Of a DNA stretch of 64,000 bases, positions 28,103-36,682 are shown piece by piece. Each line of letters starts with the position of its first letter. Positions within the stretch are counted from its first letter, which is position 1. Source of the stretch: Streptomyces sp. col6 (GTDB taxonomy: Bacteria; Actinomycetota; Actinomycetes; Streptomycetales; Streptomycetaceae); NCBI RefSeq assembly GCF_008042035.1, contig NZ_RDBL01000006.1, positions 516,720-580,719 of the forward strand, given 5' to 3'. Position numbers and translations under genes: made by a program. Below the pieces are notes generated by a model. That model was not told where the DNA came from and did no database searches. It worked only from the letters and a program-made list of their open reading frames with translations.

Positions 28103-29863
28103 ATGCCCACGACGAGCCCGTACACGGGACGCACCCGTGCCGACTGGGAGCGGTCGGCCGACCAACTGCTGCTCGCCGTACGCCCCTACGCCTCGCCCCG
28201 GCACGGCCGCATCGACCTCCCCGGCCCCCGGCCGAGCTGGTCCGGACCCGTCTCCGACGGCCTCGAAGGCTACGCCCGCACCTGGCTGCTCGCCGCGTTC
28301 CGGGTCGCCGGGGCACGCGGCGAGGACCCGCACGGATTCCTCGGCCGGTACGCCGAAGGGCTCGCCGCCGGTACGTCGGAGCCGGAAGGCGGTCCCGACG
28401 CCTGGCCGGGGATGGCCGGCACCCCCCAGGCCGTCGTCGAATCCGCCTCCGTCGCCCTCGGCCTGCGCCTCACCCGCCCCTGGCTCTGGGACACCCTCGA
28501 CGACGCCACCCGGCAGCGCGCCGTCGACTGGCTGCTCCCCGCCCTCGGCCCGTCCCCGGTGAACAACAACTGGTGGCTGTTCGGGCTCACCGTCGCCGGC
28601 TTCCTCCAGGACGCGGGCATCGAGACCGACCGGGCCCGGCGCACCATCGACCGCGCGCTGGAACGCGTCGAGGACTGGTACCTGGGCGACGGCTGGTACA
28701 GCGACGGGCCCAACCGCTCCTTCGACCACTACAACGCCTGGGCGATGCACTTCTACCCCGTCCTGCACGCCCACCTCGCCGGCGACCGGGACCTCCTGGC
28801 GCGCTACGGCCCCCGGCTGCACCGCCAGCTCGACGACTACAGCCGGATGTTCGGCGCGGACGGCGCCCCCATGCCGTTCGGCCGCTCCCTCACCTACCGC
28901 TTCGCCGCCGCGGCCGCCCCCTGGCTCGGCGCCCTGACCGGGTACACCCCGCTCACCCCGGGCGCCACCCGCCGCCTGGCCTCGGGCACCCTCGGCTACT
29001 TCCTCGACCGGGGCGCCACCGACCGGGACGGCCTCCTCACCCTCGGCTGGCACGGCCCCTACGCGCCCATGCTCCAGACGTACTCCGGCCCCGCCTCCCC
29101 GTACTGGGCCTCCAAGGGCTTCCTCGGGCTGCTGATGCCCCCGGACCACCCCGTCTGGACGGCCGTCGAGGAGCCGCTGCCCGCCGAGAGGGAGGACGCC
29201 GTGACCGTCCTCGGGCCGACCGGCATGCTCCTCCAGTCCACCGCCGCGGACGGCCTGGTCCGGCTGCACAACCACGGCTCGAACCACGTGGGCGACGACG
29301 AGGACCCCGGCTACGCCCGCTTCGCGTACTCCACCCGTACCGGGCCGACCCACGGCGACGCCGTACGCGACAACCACTTCGCGCTGATCCTCGACGGCGC
29401 ACCCACGGCCCGCCCCACCGCCGGCCCCCTCGGCCCGGCCGCCTCCGCGCACACCCCGCGCCCCGGCGTCCGTGTCGTCTCCGCGACCCTGGCCCACGGC
29501 CGCGCGGAGGTCCGCGCGCACCTGGTCACCGGCGCACCCGGGGGCACCCCCGTGCGCCAGACGGGCTGGGCCACGGGCGACCCGGCGCTCACCGCCCAGC
29601 TCCACCCGGTCCACGGCTACGACGGCGAGGCCCGCGAACTGCCCGGCGGGGCCACCATGTTCGGCGAGACCTCCGGGCTCCTCGCCGTCGATGGCGTCAC
29701 CACCGGGCCCCGGTCCCTCTTCGTGTCCCTCGCCTCGCTCACCGGTGAGGCGGAACCGGCTGCCGTCGCCACCCTCGCGGACATCCGTGTCCAGAGCCCT
29801 CACGAGATCCACGCGACCTGGCACGACGGCACCACCGCCGTACTGCGCCTTCCGGGGGAGTGA
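28103..29863 (+). CDS. DUF2264 domain-containing protein
   Basis: A 586-aa cytoplasmic protein (no signal peptide) of the DUF2264 family, with an alpha/alpha-toroid N-terminal part (GLEGYARTWLLAAFRVAGAR, NNNWWLFGLTVAGFLQDAGI, DGWYSDGPNRSFDHYNAWAM) and a beta-rich C-terminal part. The fold and conserved Trp/Tyr/His residues resemble polysaccharide lyases and unsaturated-glucuronyl hydrolases, so a role in degrading the imported saccharide is likely. Its ATG has CAGGGGAG upstream. It is divergent from the regulator and is the only candidate catabolic carbohydrase in the locus. Confidence 0.82.
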   Translation: MPTTSPYTGRTRADWERSADQLLLAVRPYASPRHGRIDLPGPRPSWSGPVSDGLEGYARTWLLAAFRVAGARGEDPHGFLGRYAEGLAAGTSEPEGGPDAWPGMAGTPQAVVESASVALGLRLTRPWLWDTLDDATRQRAVDWLLPALGPSPVNNNWWLFGLTVAGFLQDAGIETDRARRTIDRALERVEDWYLGDGWYSDGPNRSFDHYNAWAMHFYPVLHAHLAGDRDLLARYGPRLHRQLDDYSRMFGADGAPMPFGRSLTYRFAAAAAPWLGALTGYTPLTPGATRRLASGTLGYFLDRGATDRDGLLTLGWHGPYAPMLQTYSGPASPYWASKGFLGLLMPPDHPVWTAVEEPLPAEREDAVTVLGPTGMLLQSTAADGLVRLHNHGSNHVGDDEDPGYARFAYSTRTGPTHGDAVRDNHFALILDGAPTARPTAGPLGPAASAHTPRPGVRVVSATLAHGRAEVRAHLVTGAPGGTPVRQTGWATGDPALTAQLHPVHGYDGEARELPGGATMFGETSGLLAVDGVTTGPRSLFVSLASLTGEAEPAAVATLADIRVQSPHEIHATWHDGTTAVLRLPGE

Positions 29864-29881
29864 GGGGCGGGCCTGCCGCGC

Positions 29882-30655
29882 CTACTGGGGTCCGTACTTG
29901 CGGCCCGTCCGCGAGGTCAGCCCTCCGAGCAGGCTGCGGGGTGTCAGCTTCACCGCCCCCATCAGGACCTTGTAGCGCGGGTCCGGGACCGACACCGACT
30001 TCCCGCGCGCCAGGTCCGCGAGCGCCGCGCTCACCAGCTTGTCCGCGTCGAGCCACATCCAGCCCGGGATGTTGCCCGTGCCCATCCCGGCGCGCTGGTG
30101 GAACTCCGTACGCACGAAGCCGGGGCACAGCGCCATCAGCCGCACCCCGGACCCGGCCAGGTCCTTCGCCGCACCCTGGCTGAACTGCACGACCCACGCC
30201 TTGGACGCCCCGTACGTGCCGCGCGGCACGAACGCCGCGACCGAGGCCACGTTGACGATGCCGCCCCGGCCGCGCTCCTTCATCCCGGCCGCGGCGGCGG
30301 AGGTCAGCCGCAGCACCGCCTCGCAGTGCACCTTCAGCATCGCCAGCTCGTCGGCCATCGGGACGTCCAGATAACGGCCCTTGTTGCCGAAGCCGGCGTT
30401 GTTCACCAGCAGGTCGACCGGCCGCCTGCGGTCACCGAGCCGCTCCTCGACCGCGCCGATCCCCTTGTCCTCGGACAGGTCGGCCCTGAGCACCTCGGCC
30501 TCGATGCCGTGCCGGTCGTGCAGCTCGGTCGCCTGCTCGCGCAGCCGCTCCGTGTCCCGGGCCACCAGGACCAGGTCGTACCCGTCGGCGGCGAGCCGCC
30601 GGGCGAAGGCGGCACCGATGCCCGCCGTCGCGCCCGTGATCAGTGCAGTCGTCAT
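29882..30655 (-). CDS. SDR family oxidoreductase
   Basis: A 257-aa classical short-chain dehydrogenase: nucleotide-binding GATAGIGAAFARRLA, NNAGFGNKG, catalytic Ser in VNVASVAAF and the YxxxK pair in GTYGASKAWV. It ends with a basic tail. It starts at ATG 30655 and is convergent with the DUF2264 gene (18 nt gap). Substrate unknown; DltE-like sequences are the nearest type. Confidence 0.88.
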   Translation of the reverse strand: MTTALITGATAGIGAAFARRLAADGYDLVLVARDTERLREQATELHDRHGIEAEVLRADLSEDKGIGAVEERLGDRRRPVDLLVNNAGFGNKGRYLDVPMADELAMLKVHCEAVLRLTSAAAAGMKERGRGGIVNVASVAAFVPRGTYGASKAWVVQFSQGAAKDLAGSGVRLMALCPGFVRTEFHQRAGMGTGNIPGWMWLDADKLVSAALADLARGKSVSVPDPRYKVLMGAVKLTPRSLLGGLTSRTGRKYGPQ

Positions 30656-30720
30656 ACGCGGCACGTTAGAGCATCCGGAATCGGCGCCCCATGCCCCGTT
30701 CGCCGCCCGTGCTTTCCCCG

Positions 30721-31401
30721 TCAGGAGGCGGCGAGCCCCGCCTCGTACGCACGCGCCTTGCGCAGCGCCTCGGGGTGCAGGGCCGCGCCGGCCGGCAGGA
30801 GCAGCGGCAGCAGATCGCGCCGGGTCGTCACGGCCCGGAACTGCAGTTCCACCGTCACCTCGTGGTCCGGCCGGTGCACGATCTCGACCGGGTCACCGGC
30901 CCGGACGGTGCCCGCGGCGACGACCCTGAAGTACACCCCGGGGGCGGCCGCCTGTGTGAACCGCTTGACCCAGCGGGCCTCGCCGAGGTGGCCGGCGAAG
31001 GTGCGGCAGGGAATCCGCCCGGAGGTGACCTCCAGGACCAGTTCGTCCCCGATCCGCCAGCGCTCGCCGATCAGGGTCTCGCCGAGCCGCACCCCGGCGG
31101 TGGTGAGGTTCTCGCCGAAGCAGCCGTTGCGCAGCGGCCGGCCCAGCTCCCGTTCCCAGACGTCCAGGTCCTCGCGGGCGAAGGCGTACACGGCCTGGTG
31201 CGAACCGCCGTGGTGGCGCAGGTCGCACACCGCGTCGCCGGCGAGACCGCTGCCGCCCACGCCCTCGGGCCCCGGGTCGGCTACCCGCACCGGCCCCTCG
31301 ACGGGGTGCTTGTCGATCCCGGTCCTGCCGCCCGGGGCATCGGTGTAGGACGCCGCCGTGGGACGCCCCGCGTTCACGGTCAGCACAGTCATCGCGGTCA
31401 T
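30721..31401 (-). CDS. MOSC domain-containing protein (YiiM-like)
   Basis: A 226-aa MOSC (molybdenum cofactor sulfurase C-terminal) domain protein. It has the family's metal/Moco-handling pattern: LAGDAVCDLRHHGGSHQAVY, GCFGENLTTAGV, IGERWRIGDELVLEVTSGRI, then PCRTFAGHLG with the conserved Cys. YiiM-type proteins reduce N-hydroxylated compounds using Moco. Divergent from the LysR regulator at 31482, which may control it. Start ATG 31401; ATG 31392 is equally possible. Confidence 0.87.
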   Translation of the reverse strand: MTAMTVLTVNAGRPTAASYTDAPGGRTGIDKHPVEGPVRVADPGPEGVGGSGLAGDAVCDLRHHGGSHQAVYAFAREDLDVWERELGRPLRNGCFGENLTTAGVRLGETLIGERWRIGDELVLEVTSGRIPCRTFAGHLGEARWVKRFTQAAAPGVYFRVVAAGTVRAGDPVEIVHRPDHEVTVELQFRAVTTRRDLLPLLLPAGAALHPEALRKARAYEAGLAAS

Positions 31402-31481
31402 ACCGGAACGTTAACCAATGCCACCCCAAAGTCGCGCGCGAATAATTCGCTACGTTCCCAAGCATCGCTTATGATCGAAGG

Positions 31482-32372
31482 GTGATCGAAGCCCGCCACC
31501 TCCGCGTCCTGCGCGCCGTGTCCACCACCGGCTCCTTCTCCGCCGCCGCGCGCGAACTGGGCTGCACCCAGCCCGCGGTGAGCCAGCAGATGAAGGCCCT
31601 GGAGTCCTCGGCGGGGACCACGCTGCTCATCCGTACGGGACGCGAGATGCGGCTGACGCAGGCGGGCGAGGCGCTCGTGCGGCACGCCTCCGGCATCCTC
31701 GCCGGGCTCACCGCCGCCGAGGAGGAGGTCGCCGCCATCGCCGGGCTGCGGGCGGGCCGGGTGCGCCTCGTCTCGTTCCCCAGCGGCAGTTCGTCCCTGG
31801 TCCCCGGCGCCCTCGCCGCGCTGCGCGCCGCGCACCCCGGGACGCGGGTGTCCCTCGTGGAGGCCGAGCCGCCCCGGTCCGTGGAGATGCTGCGCGACGG
31901 CGACTGCGACATCGCGCTGGCCTTCCGGTACGGCGAACCGGGCGTCGAGTGGGACGACCTGGTGGTGCGCCCGCTGCTCACCGACCGGCTGACCGGCCTC
32001 GTCCCCGAGGGGCACGCGCTGGCGGAGCGGGACGCGGTGGGCATCGCCGAACTCGCCGGTGAGTCCTGGATCGCCGGGTGCCCCCGGTGCCGCAGGCAGC
32101 TGGTGGAGGTGTGCGAGGAGTCCGGGTTCACCCCGCGCATCGACTTCGCCACCGACGACTACCCGGCGGTGATCGGCCTGGTCGGCGCGGGCCTGGGTGT
32201 CGCCGTGCTGCCGTCGCTGGCCATCGAGTCGGTACGCCCGCGGGGGGCCAGGACCGTCACGGTGGAGCCGGCCATCGAGCGCGAGATCGTCGCGCTGACC
32301 CTGCCCGACCTGGCACGCGTCCCGGCCGTGGCGGCCACCCTGGACCAGCTGGCCCTGGCGGCTGCCCGCTGA
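31482..32372 (+). CDS. LysR-family transcriptional regulator
   Basis: A 296-aa LysR-type regulator: HTH LRVLRAVSTTGSFSAAAREL and CTQPAVSQQMKALE (residues 7-45), then the effector-binding domain beginning GRVRLVSFPSGSSSLVPGAL. A -10-like TATGAT at 31470-31475 puts the transcript start at or near the GTG, so the mRNA may be leaderless. Divergent from the MOSC gene, its likely target. Confidence 0.87.
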   Translation: MIEARHLRVLRAVSTTGSFSAAARELGCTQPAVSQQMKALESSAGTTLLIRTGREMRLTQAGEALVRHASGILAGLTAAEEEVAAIAGLRAGRVRLVSFPSGSSSLVPGALAALRAAHPGTRVSLVEAEPPRSVEMLRDGDCDIALAFRYGEPGVEWDDLVVRPLLTDRLTGLVPEGHALAERDAVGIAELAGESWIAGCPRCRRQLVEVCEESGFTPRIDFATDDYPAVIGLVGAGLGVAVLPSLAIESVRPRGARTVTVEPAIEREIVALTLPDLARVPAVAATLDQLALAAAR

Positions 32373-32394
32373 ATCCGGCTACCGGCCACACCTC

Positions 32395-32510
32395 CAGCCT
32401 CGCCGGCGTTTGAGGCGCGGGGCCCGGGGCGGAGCCCCGAAATCCCAGCCCTCCGGCGCTTGAGGAGCGGGGGCCAAGGGGGCCCGGGGCGGAGCCCCGG
32501 TTTCGGGAAG
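32395..32510. repeat. Dispersed repeat family B, two tandem copies
   Basis: Copies at 32395-32440 and 32445-32510 share CCGGCG(T/C)TTGAGG then GCGGGG and the hairpin GGGGCGGAGCCCCG. The second ends GGTTTCGGGAAG, as does the copy at 58391-58446. It lies after the LysR gene and abuts the whiD inverted duplication exactly at 32511. Confidence 0.85.
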
Positions 32511-32519
32511 GTTTCCGAC

Positions 32520-33008
32520 TCAGCACGGTTTCGAGGGGACAAGCAATGGCCGATTTCTCCCGCCTTCCCGGACCCAACGCCGATCTGTGGGACTGGCAGC
32601 TGCTGGCGGCCTGCCGCGGGGTCGACAGCTCGCTCTTCTTCCATCCCGAGGGGGAACGCGGAGCCGCCCGGAGCGCACGCGAGACCTCCGCGAAAGAGGT
32701 GTGCATGCGGTGCCCCGTACGCGCCGAGTGTGCGGCGCACGCCCCATCAGCTCCTCGCGCTCGTCCTCGGTCAGCCCGCCCCACACCCCGTAGGGCTCGC
32801 GGACGGCCAGGGCGTGCGCCGCACACTCGGCGCGTACGGGGCACCGCATGCACACCTCTTTCGCGGAGGTCTCGCGTGCGCTCCGGGCGGCTCCGCGTTC
32901 CCCCTCGGGATGGAAGAAGAGCGAGCTGTCGACCCCGCGGCAGGCCGCCAGCAGCTGCCAGTCCCACAGATCGGCGTTGGGTCCGGGAAGGCGGGAGAAA
33001 TCGGCCAT
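32520..33008 (-). CDS. whiD: WhiB-family iron-sulfur regulator WhiD with aberrant C-terminus
   Basis: WhiB-like [4Fe-4S] protein needed for late sporulation in Streptomyces. Residues 1-90 are intact: begins MADFSRLPGPNADLWDWQ, cluster ligands C23, C53, C56 and C62 (EVCMRCPVRAEC), and the turn motif GVWGGLTEDE at 74-83. After ELMGR (about residue 90) the frame runs into the inverted copy of its own 5' end, adding some 72 Arg-rich residues. The family member is about 112 aa, so the native basic C-terminal DNA-binding tail (about 20 aa) is lost. ATG 33008 has AGGGGACA upstream. Divergent from bldM. Confidence 0.85.
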   Translation of the reverse strand: MADFSRLPGPNADLWDWQLLAACRGVDSSLFFHPEGERGAARSARETSAKEVCMRCPVRAECAAHALAVREPYGVWGGLTEDEREELMGRAPHTRRVRGTACTPLSRRSRVRSGRLRVPPRDGRRASCRPRGRPPAAASPTDRRWVREGGRNRPLLVPSKPC

Positions 33009-33034
33009 TGCTTGTCCCCTCGAAACCGTGCTGA
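32546..33034 (+). pseudogene. Inverted plus-strand copy of whiD 5' end (chimeric ORF)
   Basis: Starts with the duplicated ATG and ribosome site and encodes whiD residues 1-66 (through the fourth Cys), then runs antisense through the spacer and the native gene. It lacks the GVWGG turn and shares its Arg-rich C-terminus with the minus-strand ORF because of the palindrome. It has no native promoter; only 35 bp of leader was copied. Confidence 0.75.
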
Positions 33035-33056
33035 GTCGGAAACGTCGTCGTCGTTC

Positions 33057-33152
33057 GTCGTGGACCGTGTCCGTCGCGAACCGCGTCCGTCGTGGACCGG
33101 GCTCGTCGTGGACCTGCTCGTCGTGGGTGGGTGCTCGTCGATGACCGTGTAC
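33057..33152. repeat. Six imperfect 16-bp tandem repeats upstream of whiD
   Basis: Units of 15-17 bp starting GTCGTGGACC (33057, 33073, 33089, 33105, 33120, 33137; variants GTCGCGAACC and GTCGATGACC). They lie between the inverted duplication and the AT-richer part of the whiD-bldM intergenic region, within the probable whiD leader or promoter. The remaining DNA to 33349 holds no ORF, and a duplicated TGTAC at 33149-33165. Confidence 0.75.
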
Positions 33153-33349
33153 AAGACCGTACATCTACGGTGTTAGTAGATGTAAATATGACTGATTGCG
33201 AATCTAGCCACAGACACCAGCAAAAGGGAAGAAATCCCGCTAAATGGGGCACGAGTGCATCAAAAGTTTCGGTTGACGACTGGACGACTCGTGGCGCTCT
33301 CCTCCGTGAGCGCTTCCTCACGTAGAGTGCCGAACTCGGTCTTCCCACC

Positions 33350-33377
33350 CGTAACTCTTTCGAGTGACCATCGTTGA
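33350..33377 (+). promoter_or_regulatory. bldM promoter of sigma-BldN type
   Basis: CGTAAC (33350-33355), 16-nt spacer, CGTTGA (33372-33377): the same elements and spacing as the sigma-BldN-dependent bldM p1 promoter known in Streptomyces. The predicted start near 33384 gives a leader of roughly 115 nt. Confidence 0.88.
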
Positions 33378-33500
33378 GAGTGCGGAGGCGGTTGGCAGAA
33401 AGAGCGATCGGGCAGATGTCCGAGAGCGTCAACCGCACAGGTGACGACTTGTAACAGCCTGGAGGCTCAAGGTGACGCGCATCAGCTGCGGAGGGCGGTC

Positions 33501-34112
33501 ATGACATCCGTCCTCGTCTGCGACGACTCCCCGCTTGCCCGAGAAGCGCTCCGTCGCGCGGTCGCGACCGTGCCCGGCGTCGAGCGGGTGACGACGGCCG
33601 CCAACGGCGAGGAAGTCCTCCGCCGCTGGGGTGCCGACCGTTCGGATCTGATTCTCATGGACGTACGCATGCCCGGTCTCGGGGGGGTGGAGACGGTCCG
33701 GAGGCTGCTCTCCGCCGACCCGGGGGCCCGGATCATCATGCTGACCGTCGCCGAGGACCTGGACGGCGTCGCGCTCGCGGTCGCCGCCGGCGCCCGCGGT
33801 TATCTGCACAAGGACGCCTCCCGGGCCGAGCTCCGGGCGACCGTCACCCAGGCCCTGGCCGACCCGACGTGGCGGCTCGCCCCGCGTCGGCTGCGGTCGG
33901 CCGAGATGGGTGCGGCGCCCACGCTCACGGCGCGCGAGATCCAGGTCCTCGAAGGGATGAGCCACGGCCGCTCCAACGCGGAGATCGGCCGCGAGCTGTT
34001 CCTCTCCGAGGACACGGTGAAGACGCACGCCCGGCGGCTGTTCAAGAAGCTCGGTGCGTCGGACCGGGCCCACGCGGTGGCCCTCGGCTTCCGGTGGGGC
34101 CTGGTCCGCTAG
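33501..34112 (+). CDS. bldM: Atypical response regulator BldM
   Basis: Developmental transcription factor required for aerial hyphae and sporulation; works as a homodimer or as a heterodimer with WhiI. At 203 aa it equals the known protein. The receiver domain starts VLVCDDSPLAREALRRAV with the would-be phospho-acceptor D54 in LILMDVRMPG. The LuxR-type HTH is LTAREIQVLEGMSHGRSNAE through DTVKTHARRLFKKLGA. No sensor kinase is adjacent, consistent with an orphan, phosphorylation-independent regulator. The ATG at 33501 has GGAGGG 7 nt upstream and matches family length better than 33441. Confidence 0.93.
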   Translation: MTSVLVCDDSPLAREALRRAVATVPGVERVTTAANGEEVLRRWGADRSDLILMDVRMPGLGGVETVRRLLSADPGARIIMLTVAEDLDGVALAVAAGARGYLHKDASRAELRATVTQALADPTWRLAPRRLRSAEMGAAPTLTAREIQVLEGMSHGRSNAEIGRELFLSEDTVKTHARRLFKKLGASDRAHAVALGFRWGLVR

Positions 34113-34267
34113 GGCCTGGTCCCGGCGGGGGGTGCGGCGCGAGCCGTACCCCGCCGACGGAGGCCGCCGCTCCGGCGGTATGTGACGCTTCCCGGCCGAT
34201 GCCGCATCCTTGAGACGTGGAGTTCCTCGGGAACGATTCGGTCGAGCGGAAGGGGAGGGCGCAGGAC

Positions 34268-34933
34268 ATGACTTCCGGCGCACCCGCTCATAACGCTTCG
34301 GTGCACAACTACGGACGCGGTGCCGCGGATGAAGCGGCACCGGGGCACCATGGTTCGATGCGCGACGACGGAACGACGGTGATCGGTGCCCTGGTGCACC
34401 GCGCCGTCGAGGGCGACGCGCAGGCCACCCACGATCTGCTGGCCCACGTCCACCCGCTCGCGCTGCGCTACTGCAGGTCCCGGCTGAACCGGCTGCCCGG
34501 TGACGCCCGTCACTTCGTCGAGGACCTGGCGCAGGAGGTCTGCGTCGCGGTCCTGATGGCGCTGCCGCGCTACAAGGACACCGGCAGACCCTTCGAAGCC
34601 TTCGTCTTCGCCATCGCCGGTCACAAGGTGGCCGATCTCCAGCGCGCCGCGATGCGGCACCCGGGGTCGACCGCCGTGCCCTCCGACGAGATGCCGGAGC
34701 GGCCCGACGACTCGCTCGGCCCCGAGGAGCGCGCGCTGCTCAGCAGCGACGCCGCCTGGGCCAAGAAGCTCCTGGCCAACCTGCCGGAGAACCAGCGCGA
34801 GCTGCTCGTGCTGCGCGTCGCCGTCGGGCTGACCGCCGAGGAGACCGGGCAGATGCTGGGCATGTCCCCGGGCGCCGTCCGGGTCGCACAGCACCGCGCG
34901 CTGAGCCGGCTGCGGGCCCTCGCCGAGCAGTGA
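34268..34933 (+). CDS. sigD: ECF-type RNA polymerase sigma factor (SigD/ShbA group)
   Basis: An ECF sigma factor of 221 aa. The sigma-2 region is [20 protein letters not shown] to [19 protein letters not shown] with [15 protein letters not shown]. Sigma-4 is [49 protein letters not shown]. The position between bldM and guaB matches Streptomyces SCO4769 and M. tuberculosis sigD; this group includes a regulator of the principal sigma gene hrdB in Streptomyces (from memory). No anti-sigma gene is next to it, unlike mycobacterial rsdA. ATG 34268 has GGAGGG 9 nt upstream; ATG 34358 is possible. Confidence 0.85.
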   Translation: MTSGAPAHNASVHNYGRGAADEAAPGHHGSMRDDGTTVIGALVHRAVEGDAQATHDLLAHVHPLALRYCRSRLNRLPGDARHFVEDLAQEVCVAVLMALPRYKDTGRPFEAFVFAIAGHKVADLQRAAMRHPGSTAVPSDEMPERPDDSLGPEERALLSSDAAWAKKLLANLPENQRELLVLRVAVGLTAEETGQMLGMSPGAVRVAQHRALSRLRALAEQ

Positions 34934-35029
34934 GCCGCGGCCCTCGGAGACGTACGCCACTGCCGTAGGAAGCTACAGAACCTGCGGGTGATCTTGCTCG
35001 TGGAATGAGACGCCTCCCGAGCCCGTTAG

Positions 35030-36577
<1,548 letters not shown>

Positions 36578-36590
36578 CGCGACAGCGCAG

Positions 36591-36628
36591 GTGAGGGGCG
36601 GACCGGGGTTCCCGGGACCGCCCCTCAC
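36591..36628 (+). terminator. Hairpin between guaB and guaB3
   Basis: GTGAGGGGCGG (36591-36601) pairs with CCGCCCCTCAC (36618-36628). It lies 14 nt after guaB, so guaB3 likely has its own promoter or receives reduced read-through. Confidence 0.75.
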
Positions 36629-36682
36629 GTGTGTGTCGGGGATACTGGACAGCGCAGACGCAGAGGGAAAGGCCACATCATC

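Larger units (their letters stand above)
32511..33043. repeat. Perfect 234-bp inverted duplication of the 5' part of whiD
   Basis: Arms 32511-32744 and 32810-33043 are reverse complements with no mismatch seen, around a 65-bp spacer. Each arm holds 35 bp of leader including the ribosome site and the first 66 codons of whiD. The right arm plus spacer is the native gene (minus strand). The left arm replaces the expected whiD 3' end and intergenic DNA. Either a real foldback rearrangement or an assembly artefact. Confidence 0.93.

Noticed and set aside
22571..29863. Integrative element or phage island
   Set aside because: No integrase, transposase, att-like direct repeats or tRNA edge, and base composition matches the neighbours. 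An old insertion is more likely.
32546..33034. A second functional whiD gene on the plus strand
   Set aside because: The copy stops matching whiD after the fourth Cys, lacks the GVWGG turn and has no promoter beyond 35 bp, so it is a by-product of the duplication.
33057..33152. CRISPR array
   Set aside because: The repeats are 16 bp, contiguous and imperfect, without unique spacers, and there are no cas genes in the window.
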